Part shown: piece by piece, positions 28,338 through 37,767 of the stretch
Numbering within the stretch: the first letter of the stretch is position 1
Layout of the letters: each line of letters opens with the position of its first letter
From: Verrucomicrobiota bacterium
GTDB taxonomy: Bacteria > Verrucomicrobiota > Verrucomicrobiia > CAIQCK01
DNA: 64,000 bases
NCBI GenBank assembly: GCA_016222825.1
Contig: JACRQF010000016.1
Coordinates: forward strand, 124,001 to 188,000
Reading direction: 5' to 3'
Translations under genes and position numbers: made by a program
The notes under the pieces: model-generated
What the model saw: only the letters and a program-made list of their open reading frames with translations
What the model was told of the DNA's origin: nothing
Databases searched by the model: none

Positions 28338-28449
28338 GCCGTCCCCATCGAGCCGTGGGCCGTGCTTGGCGAACTGGTGCGACTCGCCGGGAACGGCCCG
28401 CCCTACCCAGCCTCTCCCAGCTAATCCACCACCAACCGAAAGCTCATTT

Positions 28450-29079
28450 ATGAAACGCGCCAAAGTCCTTGTCGGATTCACCCATGCGCCCGATCCTGTC
28501 CTCGTGGAGACGGCCCGGGGCGTCCTCAAGTGCATGACGGGCAACCCGGCCTTCCCCGAACCGCCTGTGACCATGCTGGCGCTGGAAGCCGCCATCAACG
28601 AGTTCTCCGCCGGCCTCGCCGCGCAGTTCCAAGGCGGCACGATGGCAACCACCCATAAGAAGAACACGCGCGACGCCTTGGTGGCCCTCCTCCGCCGGCT
28701 GGCCGCCTATGTTCAGGCAAGCTGCAACGGCGATCTGGCCCCTCTCCTCTCCAGCGGTTTCCAAGCCGCGACCCCCAGCCGGGCGCGACAACCGCTCGAC
28801 GCACCCGGCATCCCGCGCCTGACCAACGGCAACTCCGGCCAGCTCATGGCGAAGATCAAGCCGGTCCCGAACGCGAAGTGTTACGAGACGCGCTACGCCG
28901 TCGTCCGGACGGACGGAGCGGTCGGCCCGTTCCAGTTCAGCGACATTTCCGCCGATTCGCGCGCCATCGCCCTCAACAACCTCACGCCCGGCACGCTGTA
29001 TGAGGTGCAAATCCGCGCCGTCGGCGGCTCAACGGGCTACAGCGGCTGGAGCGACCCGACCCAACACCGGTGCATGTGA
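28450..29079 (+). CDS. Fibronectin type III domain protein
   Basis: A 209-residue protein. Residues about 1-95 are a helical domain without signal peptide; residues about 118-207 form one FN3-like beta sandwich ending in the typical L-T-P-G-T-L-Y-E-V-Q-I-R-A-V-G and G-Y-S-G-W-S-D-P. Similar small FN3 proteins recur in Verrucomicrobia; their role is unknown. The ATG at 28450 starts a usual frame; the frame is open upstream in a shadow of the preceding gene. Confidence 0.75.
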   Translation: MKRAKVLVGFTHAPDPVLVETARGVLKCMTGNPAFPEPPVTMLALEAAINEFSAGLAAQFQGGTMATTHKKNTRDALVALLRRLAAYVQASCNGDLAPLLSSGFQAATPSRARQPLDAPGIPRLTNGNSGQLMAKIKPVPNAKCYETRYAVVRTDGAVGPFQFSDISADSRAIALNNLTPGTLYEVQIRAVGGSTGYSGWSDPTQHRCM

Positions 29080-29128
29080 GGAGGAAGCGAAACGGAACCT
29101 CGGCCGCTCGCAGGGATGGCCAAGGAAA

Positions 29129-29809
29129 TCAGACGCGACATTTTGGCGGCGGGCCGGCGTTGTAGTCGAGACGCTTGATCCTGACTTGTTGGGCGTCGGT
29201 GTCGTAGATCACGTAGCCAGTCTTCGGATTGCCGTCACGCGGCTGGCCGACGGAGCCGACATTGATGAAATACCGGCAACCCTCCTTGATGTCTAGGCTG
29301 GTCCAGCCGTGCTCGGTCCGGACGGGGCCGTCCTTGATAAATGCAAGCGGCACATGAGTGTGGCCAAAGAAACAAACCTGTGTCTCTTGGTAACTCATGG
29401 AAGAGGCCGCGGCGAGCCGGTCGAAGACATAACCCCAGCTTCGTGGCACGTCGAGAGTGGCATGGACGACGGTGAAATCATGCATTCTCAAGACGAGGGG
29501 CAGGCTTGAGAGATAATTCTTATCGTCGGTGTCGAGCTGTTCGCGGGTCCAGTGGATCATCTCGGCGGATTTGGGATTGAAGCTCCACGTGCTGAGATCG
29601 GCCGAGGCAAGAAGGTCGTGGTTGCCGAGAACGCAAGGGCACTTGAGGCCGTCACGAATGATCTGAATGCACTCCTTTGGGTCCGAACCGTAACCGACGA
29701 TATCACCGACGCACAGATACTGGTCCACCTGCTCGCGCTTTGCATCCGCCAGCACGACATACAAAGCCTCGGCATTCGCATGAATGTCTCCAAGGATCGC
29801 GATCTTCAT
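29129..29809 (-). CDS. Metallophosphoesterase (YfcE/MJ0936-like)
   Basis: A 226-residue cytoplasmic phosphoesterase of the calcineurin-like superfamily. All metal-binding motifs are present: G-D-I-H-A-N (residues 7-12), G-D-I-V-G-Y-G, G-N-H-D, a V-V-H-A strand and G-H-T-H-V-P, then the F-I-N-V-G-S-V-G-Q-P-R-D-G segment typical of the YfcE-like group. Its substrate could be a phosphodiester or a nucleotide; sequence alone does not decide. Monocistronic between convergent and same-strand neighbours. Confidence 0.85.
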   Translation of the reverse strand: MKIAILGDIHANAEALYVVLADAKREQVDQYLCVGDIVGYGSDPKECIQIIRDGLKCPCVLGNHDLLASADLSTWSFNPKSAEMIHWTREQLDTDDKNYLSSLPLVLRMHDFTVVHATLDVPRSWGYVFDRLAAASSMSYQETQVCFFGHTHVPLAFIKDGPVRTEHGWTSLDIKEGCRYFINVGSVGQPRDGNPKTGYVIYDTDAQQVRIKRLDYNAGPPPKCRV

Positions 29810-29932
29810 CGGCGTGGCGTTACGCTAACGAAGGGCGATGGCTTTGGAAAGGGTTATTGCAGCGCTCAGACTGGGAGCCCATCAGTGGCACCAACTCCGC
29901 CCAGCACATCGGCACATGAGGCGGCTTCGTGA

Positions 29933-30322
29933 TTACGCCACGCGCTCGTGAGGATGCAGTTTTTGGTAAAGCCGAAGGACGTTGCCCTCGTTGTCCTCGA
30001 ACTCCGCCAGCCAGAAGCCGTATTCCTTGCGCGGCTCGTAGAGGAACTTCACGCCGTGCTCCTTCAACTGCGCTGCGAACTTGTGGATGTCGGCAACCTC
30101 GAAGCTGAGCTTGATCGTGCCGAGCGCGCGGTCGGCGTGGTCATGGCCGTCGCTCTGGTGCAGGGCAAAGTGAGTGTCGCCGTCGGGCAGTTTGAACTCC
30201 ACCCAGAACCTGCCGTCAATCTTCGGTTCTCCAAAGCCGAGCGTCTCGCTGTAGAACCGCTTCGCCGCCGCGAGATGTCGCACGTAAAGGAAAATGGTGT
30301 TGATCCGACGGATGGGGTGCAT
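29933..30322 (-). CDS. VOC family protein (glyoxalase/bleomycin-resistance fold)
   Basis: A 129-residue single vicinal-oxygen-chelate domain made of two beta-alpha-beta-beta-beta units: I-N-T-I-F-L-Y-V-R-H-L-A-A-A-K-R-F-Y opens the first, a T-I-K-L-S-F-E-V-A-D strand the second, and it ends in F-E-D-N-E-G-N-V-L-R-L-Y. Members bind a metal and act on varied small molecules or as antibiotic-binding proteins; specific role unknown. Confidence 0.8.
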   Translation of the reverse strand: MHPIRRINTIFLYVRHLAAAKRFYSETLGFGEPKIDGRFWVEFKLPDGDTHFALHQSDGHDHADRALGTIKLSFEVADIHKFAAQLKEHGVKFLYEPRKEYGFWLAEFEDNEGNVLRLYQKLHPHERVA

Positions 30323-30394
30323 GGCGTGGTCTATTTAACTGAATCATGAACTTCGTCGCTAGGTTCGGCAATCCCTCTGGATGAGGTCGTCCGC

Positions 30395-30521
30395 TAAAGA
30401 AGCTCCAAGCTCAAAGTTCAAAAACAGTTCCAAGTTTCAGGTTCCAAGCTCCAAAGCACCACACGGTGCGCCAACTTCGACCTTGGAGCTTGTGGTTTTG
30501 AGTTTGGAGCTTCCAACTCCT
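30395..30521. repeat. Run of short repeated words after nuoN
   Basis: The stretch between nuoN and the VOC gene consists of near-repeats of words such as ccaagctc, caaagttc and ttggagct in both orientations. The same word family occurs inside the gene at 48602-50827 (49207-49281). Part of it forms the hairpin listed as a possible terminator. Confidence 0.6.
30445..30492 (-). terminator. Possible terminator hairpin of the nuo operon
   Basis: On the minus strand downstream of nuoN, 10-bp perfect arms (30445-30454 and 30483-30492) enclose an inner perfect hairpin GCACC-GTGT-GGTGC (30456-30469). A GTTTTTG run follows about 20 bases after the outer stem. The arms are part of the repeated-word stretch, so termination is only suggested. 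Confidence 0.35.
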
Positions 30522-31946
30522 CTATTTCACCATCGTCGCCGCCGCATCGAGAGCGCAACGCGTGAGCGAGCCTTGGAAGACACCAATGCCGATGACCGCG
30601 AGCATCGTCACCCAGAGCAGCGCCTTCATGGGCCGGGTAACCGTAATCGCGCCCGTTTCGCGCGGCTCCTGCCAATACATCGCCTTCACGACGCCGAGGT
30701 AGTAATAGAGCGACACCACGACGCCAATAGCGCCGATGATGGTGAGGCACCACATCTTCTGGCTGATGATGGCCGTGAAGACGAGGAACTTCGCAAAGAA
30801 CCCGGCCATCGGCGGCACACCCGCCAGCGACGCCAGCGCGACGGTCATCGCCGCCGCCAGCAATGGCGAGCGCTGCGCCAGCCCCGCGTAGTTCTCGCGC
30901 TCGTCGTCCGGGAGTGTTTCCGCAAGGCAGGAGATGACCGTGAAGGCGCAGAGGTTGGTGAAGAGATACGCGAAGAGATAGAACAGCACCGCGCTGACGC
31001 CGAAGACGTCGGCTGCGGCAACGCCGAGCAGCAGGAAGCCGGCGTGGCTGATGCTGGAGTAGCCGAGCAGCCGCTTGACGTTGCGCTGCGGCATGGCGGC
31101 CAGATTGCCGTAAAGCACGCTCAACCCCGCCAGCGCGCCAATGAGCAGAACCCACGTCGGTTTCAGCGGCAGCAGCGCGCCAAACAGCACGCGCAACAAC
31201 AACACAAAGCCCGCCGCTTTCGATCCGACCGCCAGGAACGCCGTCACCGGAGCCGGCGCGCCTTGATAGACATCGGGCACCCACGCATGGAACGGCACGC
31301 TCGCGATCTTGAAGCCCAAGCCGGCCAACACGAGCAGGAGGCCGATCTTCAGCGGCGCACTCGCGGCGTTGGCCTTCAGGAACGCCGCCACGCCTGCAAA
31401 GCCGGTCGTGCCAGTCGTGCCGTAGATGAACGTGATGCCATAGACAAGGAACGCCGAGGAGAGCGCGCCGAGGATGAGATACTTCACGCCCGCTTCAAGC
31501 GATTGTTGCTGGCGGCGCAACCACGCGACGAGGATGTAGAAGCTCATCGTGACTGTTTCCAGCGCCACGAAGAGCATGAGGAAGTCGTTCACGGACGCCG
31601 TGAGCATCATGCCCGTGCAGGCAAACATCAGCAGCGCAAAGAACTCGCCCACGCCGCCTTCAAGCTGGCGCGCGAAGCCCACCGACATCACGAGCACCAA
31701 CGCCGTGCCGATCAGGAAAAGCCGCTTGAAATAAAGCGCCGTCAGGTCGTTCACCCATATTCCGTCAAACCCGCTGCCCGCCACAAAGCCGCCGTGGTAG
31801 CTCCAAGCGAGGATCGCCACCAAGCCCGCCGCGCCGATGTAGCCAAGGAAACGCCGGTCGCGCCGCTGCACGAACGCCTCCAGCATCAGCACCAGCATCG
31901 CCAGGCCGCACGTCGCCATTTCGAGTTTGAGCAGCGAAAAGTTCAT
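30522..31946 (-). CDS. nuoN: NADH-quinone oxidoreductase subunit N
   Basis: A 474-residue antiporter-like proton-channel subunit of complex I, with about 14 TM segments and the conserved proton_antipo_M core (a Lys in A-V-G-S-K-A-A-G-F, S-I-S-H-A-G). The ATG at 31946 follows the nuoM stop at 31948 by one base, so the seven-codon longer frame is not needed. Last gene of the nuoB-N operon. Confidence 0.93.
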   Translation of the reverse strand: MNFSLLKLEMATCGLAMLVLMLEAFVQRRDRRFLGYIGAAGLVAILAWSYHGGFVAGSGFDGIWVNDLTALYFKRLFLIGTALVLVMSVGFARQLEGGVGEFFALLMFACTGMMLTASVNDFLMLFVALETVTMSFYILVAWLRRQQQSLEAGVKYLILGALSSAFLVYGITFIYGTTGTTGFAGVAAFLKANAASAPLKIGLLLVLAGLGFKIASVPFHAWVPDVYQGAPAPVTAFLAVGSKAAGFVLLLRVLFGALLPLKPTWVLLIGALAGLSVLYGNLAAMPQRNVKRLLGYSSISHAGFLLLGVAAADVFGVSAVLFYLFAYLFTNLCAFTVISCLAETLPDDERENYAGLAQRSPLLAAAMTVALASLAGVPPMAGFFAKFLVFTAIISQKMWCLTIIGAIGVVVSLYYYLGVVKAMYWQEPRETGAITVTRPMKALLWVTMLAVIGIGVFQGSLTRCALDAAATMVK

Positions 31947-31947
31947 G

Positions 31948-33495
31948 TCATCTCTTCGGAGCAACCGCAGGCACCGCCTTCTCTAGGGCGGTGATGATCT
32001 GGCCGGTAGCCGGCTTGATCGCCTCCACGAACGGCTTCGGATAGCAGCCGACCCAGATCAACACGCCGAGCAGCAACACATACGGCACTCGGGCAAAGAT
32101 GTTCGCGTCCGTCAGCGACTGCCACTTCGCCGGCGTCGGGCCGAAGCAGATGTTCCGGATCGCCCGTAGCATATAGACTGCGCCGATCACCGCCCCGCCC
32201 CAAAGGGCCAGCAGCACCGGCCACGACACCGTGGCCGCGCCGATCTTCGCCTGCCACGCCGGCACCTGCCACGCGCCGAAGAGCGTCATCACCTCGCCCG
32301 CGAAGTTCGCGAAGCCTGGCAGCCCGATAGAAGCGAACGCCGCCATCACGAGCGCCGTGCCCACGAACGGCAGCGGCCGGCACAACCCGCCAAGCTCCTT
32401 GATCTCGCGCGTGCCGGTCTGCGCGTAGAGATAGCCGCTCAACCCAAACGCCAGCGCCGCCATGATGCCGTGCGCGAACATCACCAACACCGCGCCGGTC
32501 AAGCCGATGAACGTGAAGCTCGCGATGCCGAGAAAAGCGAAGCCCATGTGCGCCACGCTCGAGTAGCCGAGCAGATAGTTGAAGTCCTTCTGCCTCATCG
32601 CCACGAGGCCGGCATAGACGATGTTGCAGAGCAGCAGCACGAGCAGCACATCGTTCCAATGCCGCGCGCCCACCGGCAACAACGGCAGCGCGATGCGGAT
32701 AAGCGCATAGAGGCCGAACTTCTTCAGCACGCCGGCGTGGAACATCGCCGTCGCCGTCGGCGCGCAGCCGTAGCCAATCGGCGCCCATGTGTGGAACGGC
32801 ACCAGCGAGACGAGCGTGCCCAGACCGAACAGCAGAAACGGATAGATGAACCGCTGGACGTTCGCGTTGAGCGGATGGCTCCGCACGTAGTCGAGCAGTC
32901 GCGTCAGGTCGAACGTCCGCTCAGCAGCCGGCGGCGCGAGGTAGAGCGCGATCAGGCCGATCAGCGCCACGAACGCCCCGGCGCTGAGATAGAGCGTCAT
33001 TTTCATCGCGGCATATTCGCGTTTGCCGCTGCCCCAGATGCCGATCATCAGGAACGTCGGGATCAGCGCCAGTTCGTGGAAGAAGTAGAGGAAGAAGATG
33101 TCCAGCGACGCGAACATGCCCATCGCGCCGGCTATCATGACGAGCAGCAGCACGTAGAACTCCTTTTGCCGGCTCGTGATGTCCCACGAAACCAGCGTCG
33201 CCGCGAAGCCGACGACGCCCGTTAGCAGCACCATCACGACCGTGATGCCGTCCGCTCCGACGTGCCAGCTCATGTCCAGCGACTCCACCCACATCACACG
33301 GTTCACGAACTGGAAGCCGGGGTCGTTCGGGTTGAACCACGCGAACGCCAGCCCGCTAAGCACCACCGTGATAAACGCGCCGAGAATCGCGAGCCAGCGG
33401 ATGGCCAGCCATTTACTCGCCGGCACGAAGCACAGTCCCGCCGCAAACACCAACGGTGTCAGGATCGAGCTGTTCAATATGTTCAGAAAGTCCAT
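31948..33495 (-). CDS. nuoM: NADH-quinone oxidoreductase subunit M
   Basis: A 515-residue membrane subunit of complex I with about 14 TM segments. Conserved features are the TM5 Glu in F-F-H-E-L-A-L-I-P, V-P-F-H-T-W-A-P-I, and L-G-Y-S-S-V-A-H-M-G. These mark it as NuoM rather than NuoL or NuoN. It starts three bases after the nuoL stop, in tight operon arrangement. A short charged C-terminal tail ends the protein. Confidence 0.95.
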   Translation of the reverse strand: MDFLNILNSSILTPLVFAAGLCFVPASKWLAIRWLAILGAFITVVLSGLAFAWFNPNDPGFQFVNRVMWVESLDMSWHVGADGITVVMVLLTGVVGFAATLVSWDITSRQKEFYVLLLVMIAGAMGMFASLDIFFLYFFHELALIPTFLMIGIWGSGKREYAAMKMTLYLSAGAFVALIGLIALYLAPPAAERTFDLTRLLDYVRSHPLNANVQRFIYPFLLFGLGTLVSLVPFHTWAPIGYGCAPTATAMFHAGVLKKFGLYALIRIALPLLPVGARHWNDVLLVLLLCNIVYAGLVAMRQKDFNYLLGYSSVAHMGFAFLGIASFTFIGLTGAVLVMFAHGIMAALAFGLSGYLYAQTGTREIKELGGLCRPLPFVGTALVMAAFASIGLPGFANFAGEVMTLFGAWQVPAWQAKIGAATVSWPVLLALWGGAVIGAVYMLRAIRNICFGPTPAKWQSLTDANIFARVPYVLLLGVLIWVGCYPKPFVEAIKPATGQIITALEKAVPAVAPKR

Positions 33496-33498
33496 GCG

Positions 33499-35385
33499 TT
33501 ACCTGACCAGGCTGTAAAGGATGATCGTCGCGCCGGCGGCGAACCAGAGCGCGTAGGTCTGGACGTTGCCGGTCTGGAAAAGCCGGAGCACCTGCCCCGC
33601 GCCGCGCGTCGTCGCCGCCAGCCCGCGCACGGCCAGCCCGGCGATGATCCAGCGATCCACGAACCCGCAAAGCCACGCGAGCGTTCCCTGCCCCACCTTC
33701 ACCAGCACCATGTAAATTTCATCCACGAAGAACTTGTTTTGCAGCACCCACGAAAGCACGGGGAGCTTGTTCAACGCATCCGCCGTCGCGCCACGCGCGT
33801 AGAGGAACGCCGCCGCGCCCGCGCCGATGGCGAGCGCCGCCAGCGCGGCGATCATCACACTCTTCGGCGCGTGCTCTGCGCTGATGGCTTTCTTCTCCAC
33901 CAGCCACTCCGGGATTCCAAACCAGCCGCCGCAGATGGACGCCACCGCCAAGACTACAAGCGGCCCCAGCACCACCCATGAGCTTTCCTTCGCCTTCTCG
34001 GCGTGTTCGCCGCGCGTGTTGCCGAGAAACGCCACGAAGAAGCAGCGGAACATGTAGAACGCCGTCAGGCCCGCCGTCACCGTCGCGAGGAGGTAGAGAC
34101 GCGGGTTGCGGTCGTAAGTGAGACCGAGGATGGCTTCCTTGCTGTAGAAGCCGCTCATGAACGGGAAGCCGCAGAGCGCCAGCGTGCCGACCGCGAAACA
34201 CGCCGCGGTGATCGGCATCTTCTTCAGCAGGCCGCCCATCTTCCAGATGTCCTGCTCGCCGTGGTGCAGCGCGATGATGACGCTGCCGGCGCTCAGGAAC
34301 AACAGCGCCTTGAAGAACGCGTGCGTCGAGAGATGGAACATCGCCGGCATGTAGCCGCTGCCGGCCGGGTTGCTCAAGCCGACGGCCATCACCATGTAAC
34401 CGAGCTGGCTCAGCGTCGAGTAGGCCAGGATGCGCTTGATGTCGTTCTGTTGCGTCGCGATGAGCGCCGCCATCAACGCCGTGATGCCGCCGGTCCACGC
34501 GATGATCTCCATCGCCACCGGGCTGCCGAAGACGAGGAACGAGACTCGGCAAAGCATATAAACGCCCGCCGCCACCATCGTCGCAGCGTGGATGAGCGCG
34601 CTGACAGGCGTCGGGCCTTCCATCGCGTCCGGCAGCCAGACGTGCAACGGGAACTGCGCGCTCTTGCCAACCGCGCCGCAGAAGATCAACACCGTCGCGA
34701 CGGCGAGAAGGTCCGGCGCCACCGGATGCGCGGCGAGGTAGTTCTTCATGCCCACGAAGTCCACATGACCGGTGATACCCCAGAGCATCAGGATGCCGAG
34801 CAGGAAGCCGAAATCGCCGAGCCTGTTGACGATGAACGCCTTCTTGCCCGCGTCCGCCGCGCTGGGCCGTTCATACCAGTAGCCGATGAGCAGATAGCTC
34901 GACACGCCGACGAGTTCCCAGAAGAAGAACATCATCAGGAAGTTGCCCGACAGCACGATGCCGAGCATCGAGAAGACGAAGAACGACAGTTTCGCGAAGA
35001 ACCGGCTGACGCCCGAATCGTCGTGCATGTAGCCGATGGAATAAACCATGATGCACAGCGACACGCCGCAAACCACCATCAGCATCAGGCCGCTGAGCTT
35101 GTCGAGCGACCAGTTGACCTCCACCGACAGATCGCCCGCCGACAAAAACTCGTAAAGCACGCGGTTCTCCATCTGCGCGCCGTCGCGCACCGCGCCGAAC
35201 GCTTTGTAGGCGAAAAACGTCGAGCCGACCAGGAAGCCGATGGCGATGACCCACGGCCAGTATCGTTCCATGTCGTGGGCAAAGTCGCCGTAAAACTTCG
35301 ATTTGTGACAAAGCAGCCAGATGAGCACCGCCGCCGACAACGGCCCGGCCAACACCCGCAGCAATAATCCGCTCACGTCTTCCAT
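33499..35385 (-). CDS. nuoL: NADH-quinone oxidoreductase subunit L
   Basis: A 628-residue antiporter-like subunit of complex I. The N-terminal proton_antipo_N domain, F-F-F-W-E-L-V-G-V-S-S-Y-L-L-I-G, Q-F-P-L-H-V-W-L-P-D-A-M-E-G-P-T-P-V and the long C-terminal part with the lateral helix and final TM are all present. Length is normal (about 610-650). It follows nuoK by three bases. Confidence 0.95.
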   Translation of the reverse strand: MEDVSGLLLRVLAGPLSAAVLIWLLCHKSKFYGDFAHDMERYWPWVIAIGFLVGSTFFAYKAFGAVRDGAQMENRVLYEFLSAGDLSVEVNWSLDKLSGLMLMVVCGVSLCIMVYSIGYMHDDSGVSRFFAKLSFFVFSMLGIVLSGNFLMMFFFWELVGVSSYLLIGYWYERPSAADAGKKAFIVNRLGDFGFLLGILMLWGITGHVDFVGMKNYLAAHPVAPDLLAVATVLIFCGAVGKSAQFPLHVWLPDAMEGPTPVSALIHAATMVAAGVYMLCRVSFLVFGSPVAMEIIAWTGGITALMAALIATQQNDIKRILAYSTLSQLGYMVMAVGLSNPAGSGYMPAMFHLSTHAFFKALLFLSAGSVIIALHHGEQDIWKMGGLLKKMPITAACFAVGTLALCGFPFMSGFYSKEAILGLTYDRNPRLYLLATVTAGLTAFYMFRCFFVAFLGNTRGEHAEKAKESSWVVLGPLVVLAVASICGGWFGIPEWLVEKKAISAEHAPKSVMIAALAALAIGAGAAAFLYARGATADALNKLPVLSWVLQNKFFVDEIYMVLVKVGQGTLAWLCGFVDRWIIAGLAVRGLAATTRGAGQVLRLFQTGNVQTYALWFAAGATIILYSLVR

Positions 35386-35388
35386 GCG

Positions 35389-35697
35389 TCAGAGCCTCAT
35401 CGAAGTGATTTCGTCCACCTGCACCGTCTGCCGGCGCCGGAACAACGCGACGATGATCGCCAACCCGACCGCGACTTCGGCCGCAGCGACCGTGATGATG
35501 AAAAACACAAACACCTGCCCGTGCAGGTTGCCGTTGAACCGGCTGAACGCCACCAGCGCGAGGTTGCTCGCGTTGAGCATCAACTCCAGCGACATGAACA
35601 CCACGAGCGCGTTGCGCCGGGTCATGACGCCCGCCAGCCCCAGCGAGAACAGCAGCCCGCTGACGATCAGGTAATGTTCGAGGGTGACGGGAATCAT
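35389..35697 (-). CDS. nuoK: NADH-quinone oxidoreductase subunit K
   Basis: A 102-residue, three-TM subunit of complex I with the conserved acidic residues: Glu in M-S-L-E-L-M-L-N-A and a second in [11 protein letters not shown], both used in proton transfer. Its ATG overlaps the nuoJ stop (ATGA at 35694-35697), giving translational coupling. Confidence 0.95.
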   Translation of the reverse strand: MIPVTLEHYLIVSGLLFSLGLAGVMTRRNALVVFMSLELMLNASNLALVAFSRFNGNLHGQVFVFFIITVAAAEVAVGLAIIVALFRRRQTVQVDEITSMRL

Positions 35698-36179
35698 TTC
35701 GTCTCCTTCCTCGACAACACCACCACGCCGACCATCGCGATGAGTAGCAGCACCGACGTAACCTCGAAAGGCAGCAGGTATTGCGTGAACAGCAGCTTGC
35801 CCATCGCCTCCGTCGTGCCGACCACCGGCTTCGCGGCCGCCGCCAGCACCGCCGAGACCACGCTCGTCAGCTTCCACGCCAGCGCGCCCGCCACGACCAA
35901 GGCACCGAACACGCCAAACCGCTTGAACTGCCGGACATTCTCCGTCTTCAGGTCCAGCAGCATGATGACAAACAGGAACAGCACGATGACCGCGCCGGCA
36001 TAGACCAGAATCTGGATGATCGCCAGGAAGTAAGCCTCCAGCAGCACGAACAATCCCGCCATGAAGAACAGCGACAGCACCAAGAACATCGCGCTCGTGA
36101 CCGGGTTGCGGCCAAGAATGACCAGCAGCCCGCTCAGGAGCATAGCAATGCTGAAGAACCAAAACAGTTGGTCGTGCAT
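35694..36179 (-). CDS. nuoJ: NADH-quinone oxidoreductase subunit J
   Basis: A 161-residue, five-TM subunit of complex I. The family block is [17 protein letters not shown] in TM3, whose pi-bulge region links quinone chemistry to the proton path. It starts 29 bases after nuoI and overlaps nuoK by four bases. Confidence 0.93.
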   Translation of the reverse strand: MHDQLFWFFSIAMLLSGLLVILGRNPVTSAMFLVLSLFFMAGLFVLLEAYFLAIIQILVYAGAVIVLFLFVIMLLDLKTENVRQFKRFGVFGALVVAGALAWKLTSVVSAVLAAAAKPVVGTTEAMGKLLFTQYLLPFEVTSVLLLIAMVGVVVLSRKETK

Positions 36180-36208
36180 GTCGTTCGTCGCTCAGCTTGG
36201 ACTAAAAA

Positions 36209-36709
36209 TCATTTCTTCTGCCACTTCTTGATCGGGTCCGGCAACGTGCCGCCGAGTTCGAGAAGTTTCTCCTTGTTAAACACCATTGCCTTCCGCGAAA
36301 GGCCGGTCACGGAATACGGCCCGCGCAAGAAAATCGCCTGCTCCGGGCAAACTTCTTCGCAGTAACCACAGTAGATGCAGCGCAGCATGTCAATGTCGAA
36401 CTCCGCCGGAATCTTCTCCACCTTGCCGTATTTCGCGTTCTCCGGATACTCCATCGGCTTGATGGTGATGGCACGCGGCGGGCAAACGAACTCGCAAAGC
36501 TGACAGGCGACGCACTTGACGCGGCCCTCCTCGTCCTTCACCAGCACCGGCTGGCCGCGATAGCCCGGCGGAATCTCCGGCTTCTCCTCCGGATACTGGA
36601 GCGTCACCTTCTTGCGGAAGATGTGGCTGAACGTCAGCGCCAGCCCGGACAGGATCGCCGGCAGGTAGAGCCGCTCGGCCAGAGTCAATTTGGGGCGTTC
36701 GAGTTTCAT
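36209..36709 (-). CDS. nuoI: NADH-quinone oxidoreductase subunit I
   Basis: A 166-residue two-cluster ferredoxin subunit of complex I. Both [4Fe-4S] motifs are intact: C-V-A-C-Q-L-C-E-F-V-C-P and C-I-Y-C-G-Y-C-E-E-V-C-P, carrying clusters N6a and N6b toward N2 in NuoB. The ATG at 36709 overlaps the nuoH stop (ATGA); a GTG three codons earlier is a less likely start. Confidence 0.95.
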   Translation of the reverse strand: MKLERPKLTLAERLYLPAILSGLALTFSHIFRKKVTLQYPEEKPEIPPGYRGQPVLVKDEEGRVKCVACQLCEFVCPPRAITIKPMEYPENAKYGKVEKIPAEFDIDMLRCIYCGYCEEVCPEQAIFLRGPYSVTGLSRKAMVFNKEKLLELGGTLPDPIKKWQKK

Positions 36710-37767
36710 TTGACCCACCCCAATATAATGACGCCCGCCACAATCAGCACGTTCAGCAGCGCCAGCGGCAGGAACACCTTCCAGCCAAGGCCCATCAGTT
36801 GGTCATAACGGAACCTCGGCAACGTCCAGCGCACCCAGATGAAGAAGAACAGCAGCGCGAACAGCTTCGCCAGGAAAATGCAAATGTGCGCGAGGCCAAC
36901 AAGAACGCCGCCCGTCGCCGGCACGAACGGCAGCGACCAGCCGCCGAGGAAGAGCGTTACCATCAACGCCGATGCGGCGATCATGCTCGTGTATTCGGCC
37001 ATGAAGAACATGGCGAACTTCATCGAGCTGTATTCGACGTTGTAGCCGCCGGCCAGTTCCTGCTCCGCCTCCGGCAAGTCAAACGGCAGCCGGTTCGTCT
37101 CGGCGAACGACGACGCCAGAAAGATGAGCGCCGGCAGCCAGTTCCACGGATAGCAGATGAGCCAGAGATGGTTTGACTGCCATGTCACGACCTCGCTGAG
37201 CTTGAGACTCTCGACTTGCATGAACAGCGGAATGACCGACAGGCCGAGGCAGATTTCGTAGCTGATGAGTTGCGCGCTGCTGCGGATGCCGCCGAGGAAC
37301 GGATACTTCGAGTTGCTCGACCAGCCGGCCAGCATGATGCCATAGACGGTGAACGAGGCGATGGCGAAGACAAACAGGATGCCGACGTTCACGTCGGCCA
37401 GAATCATCGACTCGCCGAAAAGTTTGCTGCCGAACGGAATCACCGCAAACACTATCAGCGCCGGGGACATCGCGAGCATCGGCGCGAGCCAGAAGTAGAG
37501 CTTGTTCACGTGCGCCGGCACGAAGTCTTCCTTGAGCAGTGACTTGCACGCGTCCACGAGCGGCTGGCCGAGCGCCCATTTGCCGCCAAGCGTGATCGCG
37601 CTGCCGTCCTTGCGAATCCAGAGCGGGATGCCGACGCGGTTCGGCCCCAGCCGGTCCTGGATGAACGCGCAAACGCGCCGCTCCACCAGCACGATGTAGG
37701 CGCAGATGAACAGCACCACGCCCAACACGCAGGCAATCTTAATCAGATGTATGAGTATCGCTTCCAT
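36706..37767 (-). CDS. nuoH: NADH-quinone oxidoreductase subunit H
   Basis: A 353-residue, eight-TM subunit that forms the quinone site with NuoB and NuoD. Conserved loops are E-R-R-V-C-A-F-I-Q-D-R-L-G-P-N-R-V-G, A-G-W-S-S-N-S-K-Y-P-F-L-G, S-S-F-A-E-T-N-R-L-P-F-D-L-P-E-A-E and R-W-T-L-P-R-F-R-Y-D-Q-L-M. It begins the base after the nuoG stop. Confidence 0.96.
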   Translation of the reverse strand: MEAILIHLIKIACVLGVVLFICAYIVLVERRVCAFIQDRLGPNRVGIPLWIRKDGSAITLGGKWALGQPLVDACKSLLKEDFVPAHVNKLYFWLAPMLAMSPALIVFAVIPFGSKLFGESMILADVNVGILFVFAIASFTVYGIMLAGWSSNSKYPFLGGIRSSAQLISYEICLGLSVIPLFMQVESLKLSEVVTWQSNHLWLICYPWNWLPALIFLASSFAETNRLPFDLPEAEQELAGGYNVEYSSMKFAMFFMAEYTSMIAASALMVTLFLGGWSLPFVPATGGVLVGLAHICIFLAKLFALLFFFIWVRWTLPRFRYDQLMGLGWKVFLPLALLNVLIVAGVIILGWVK

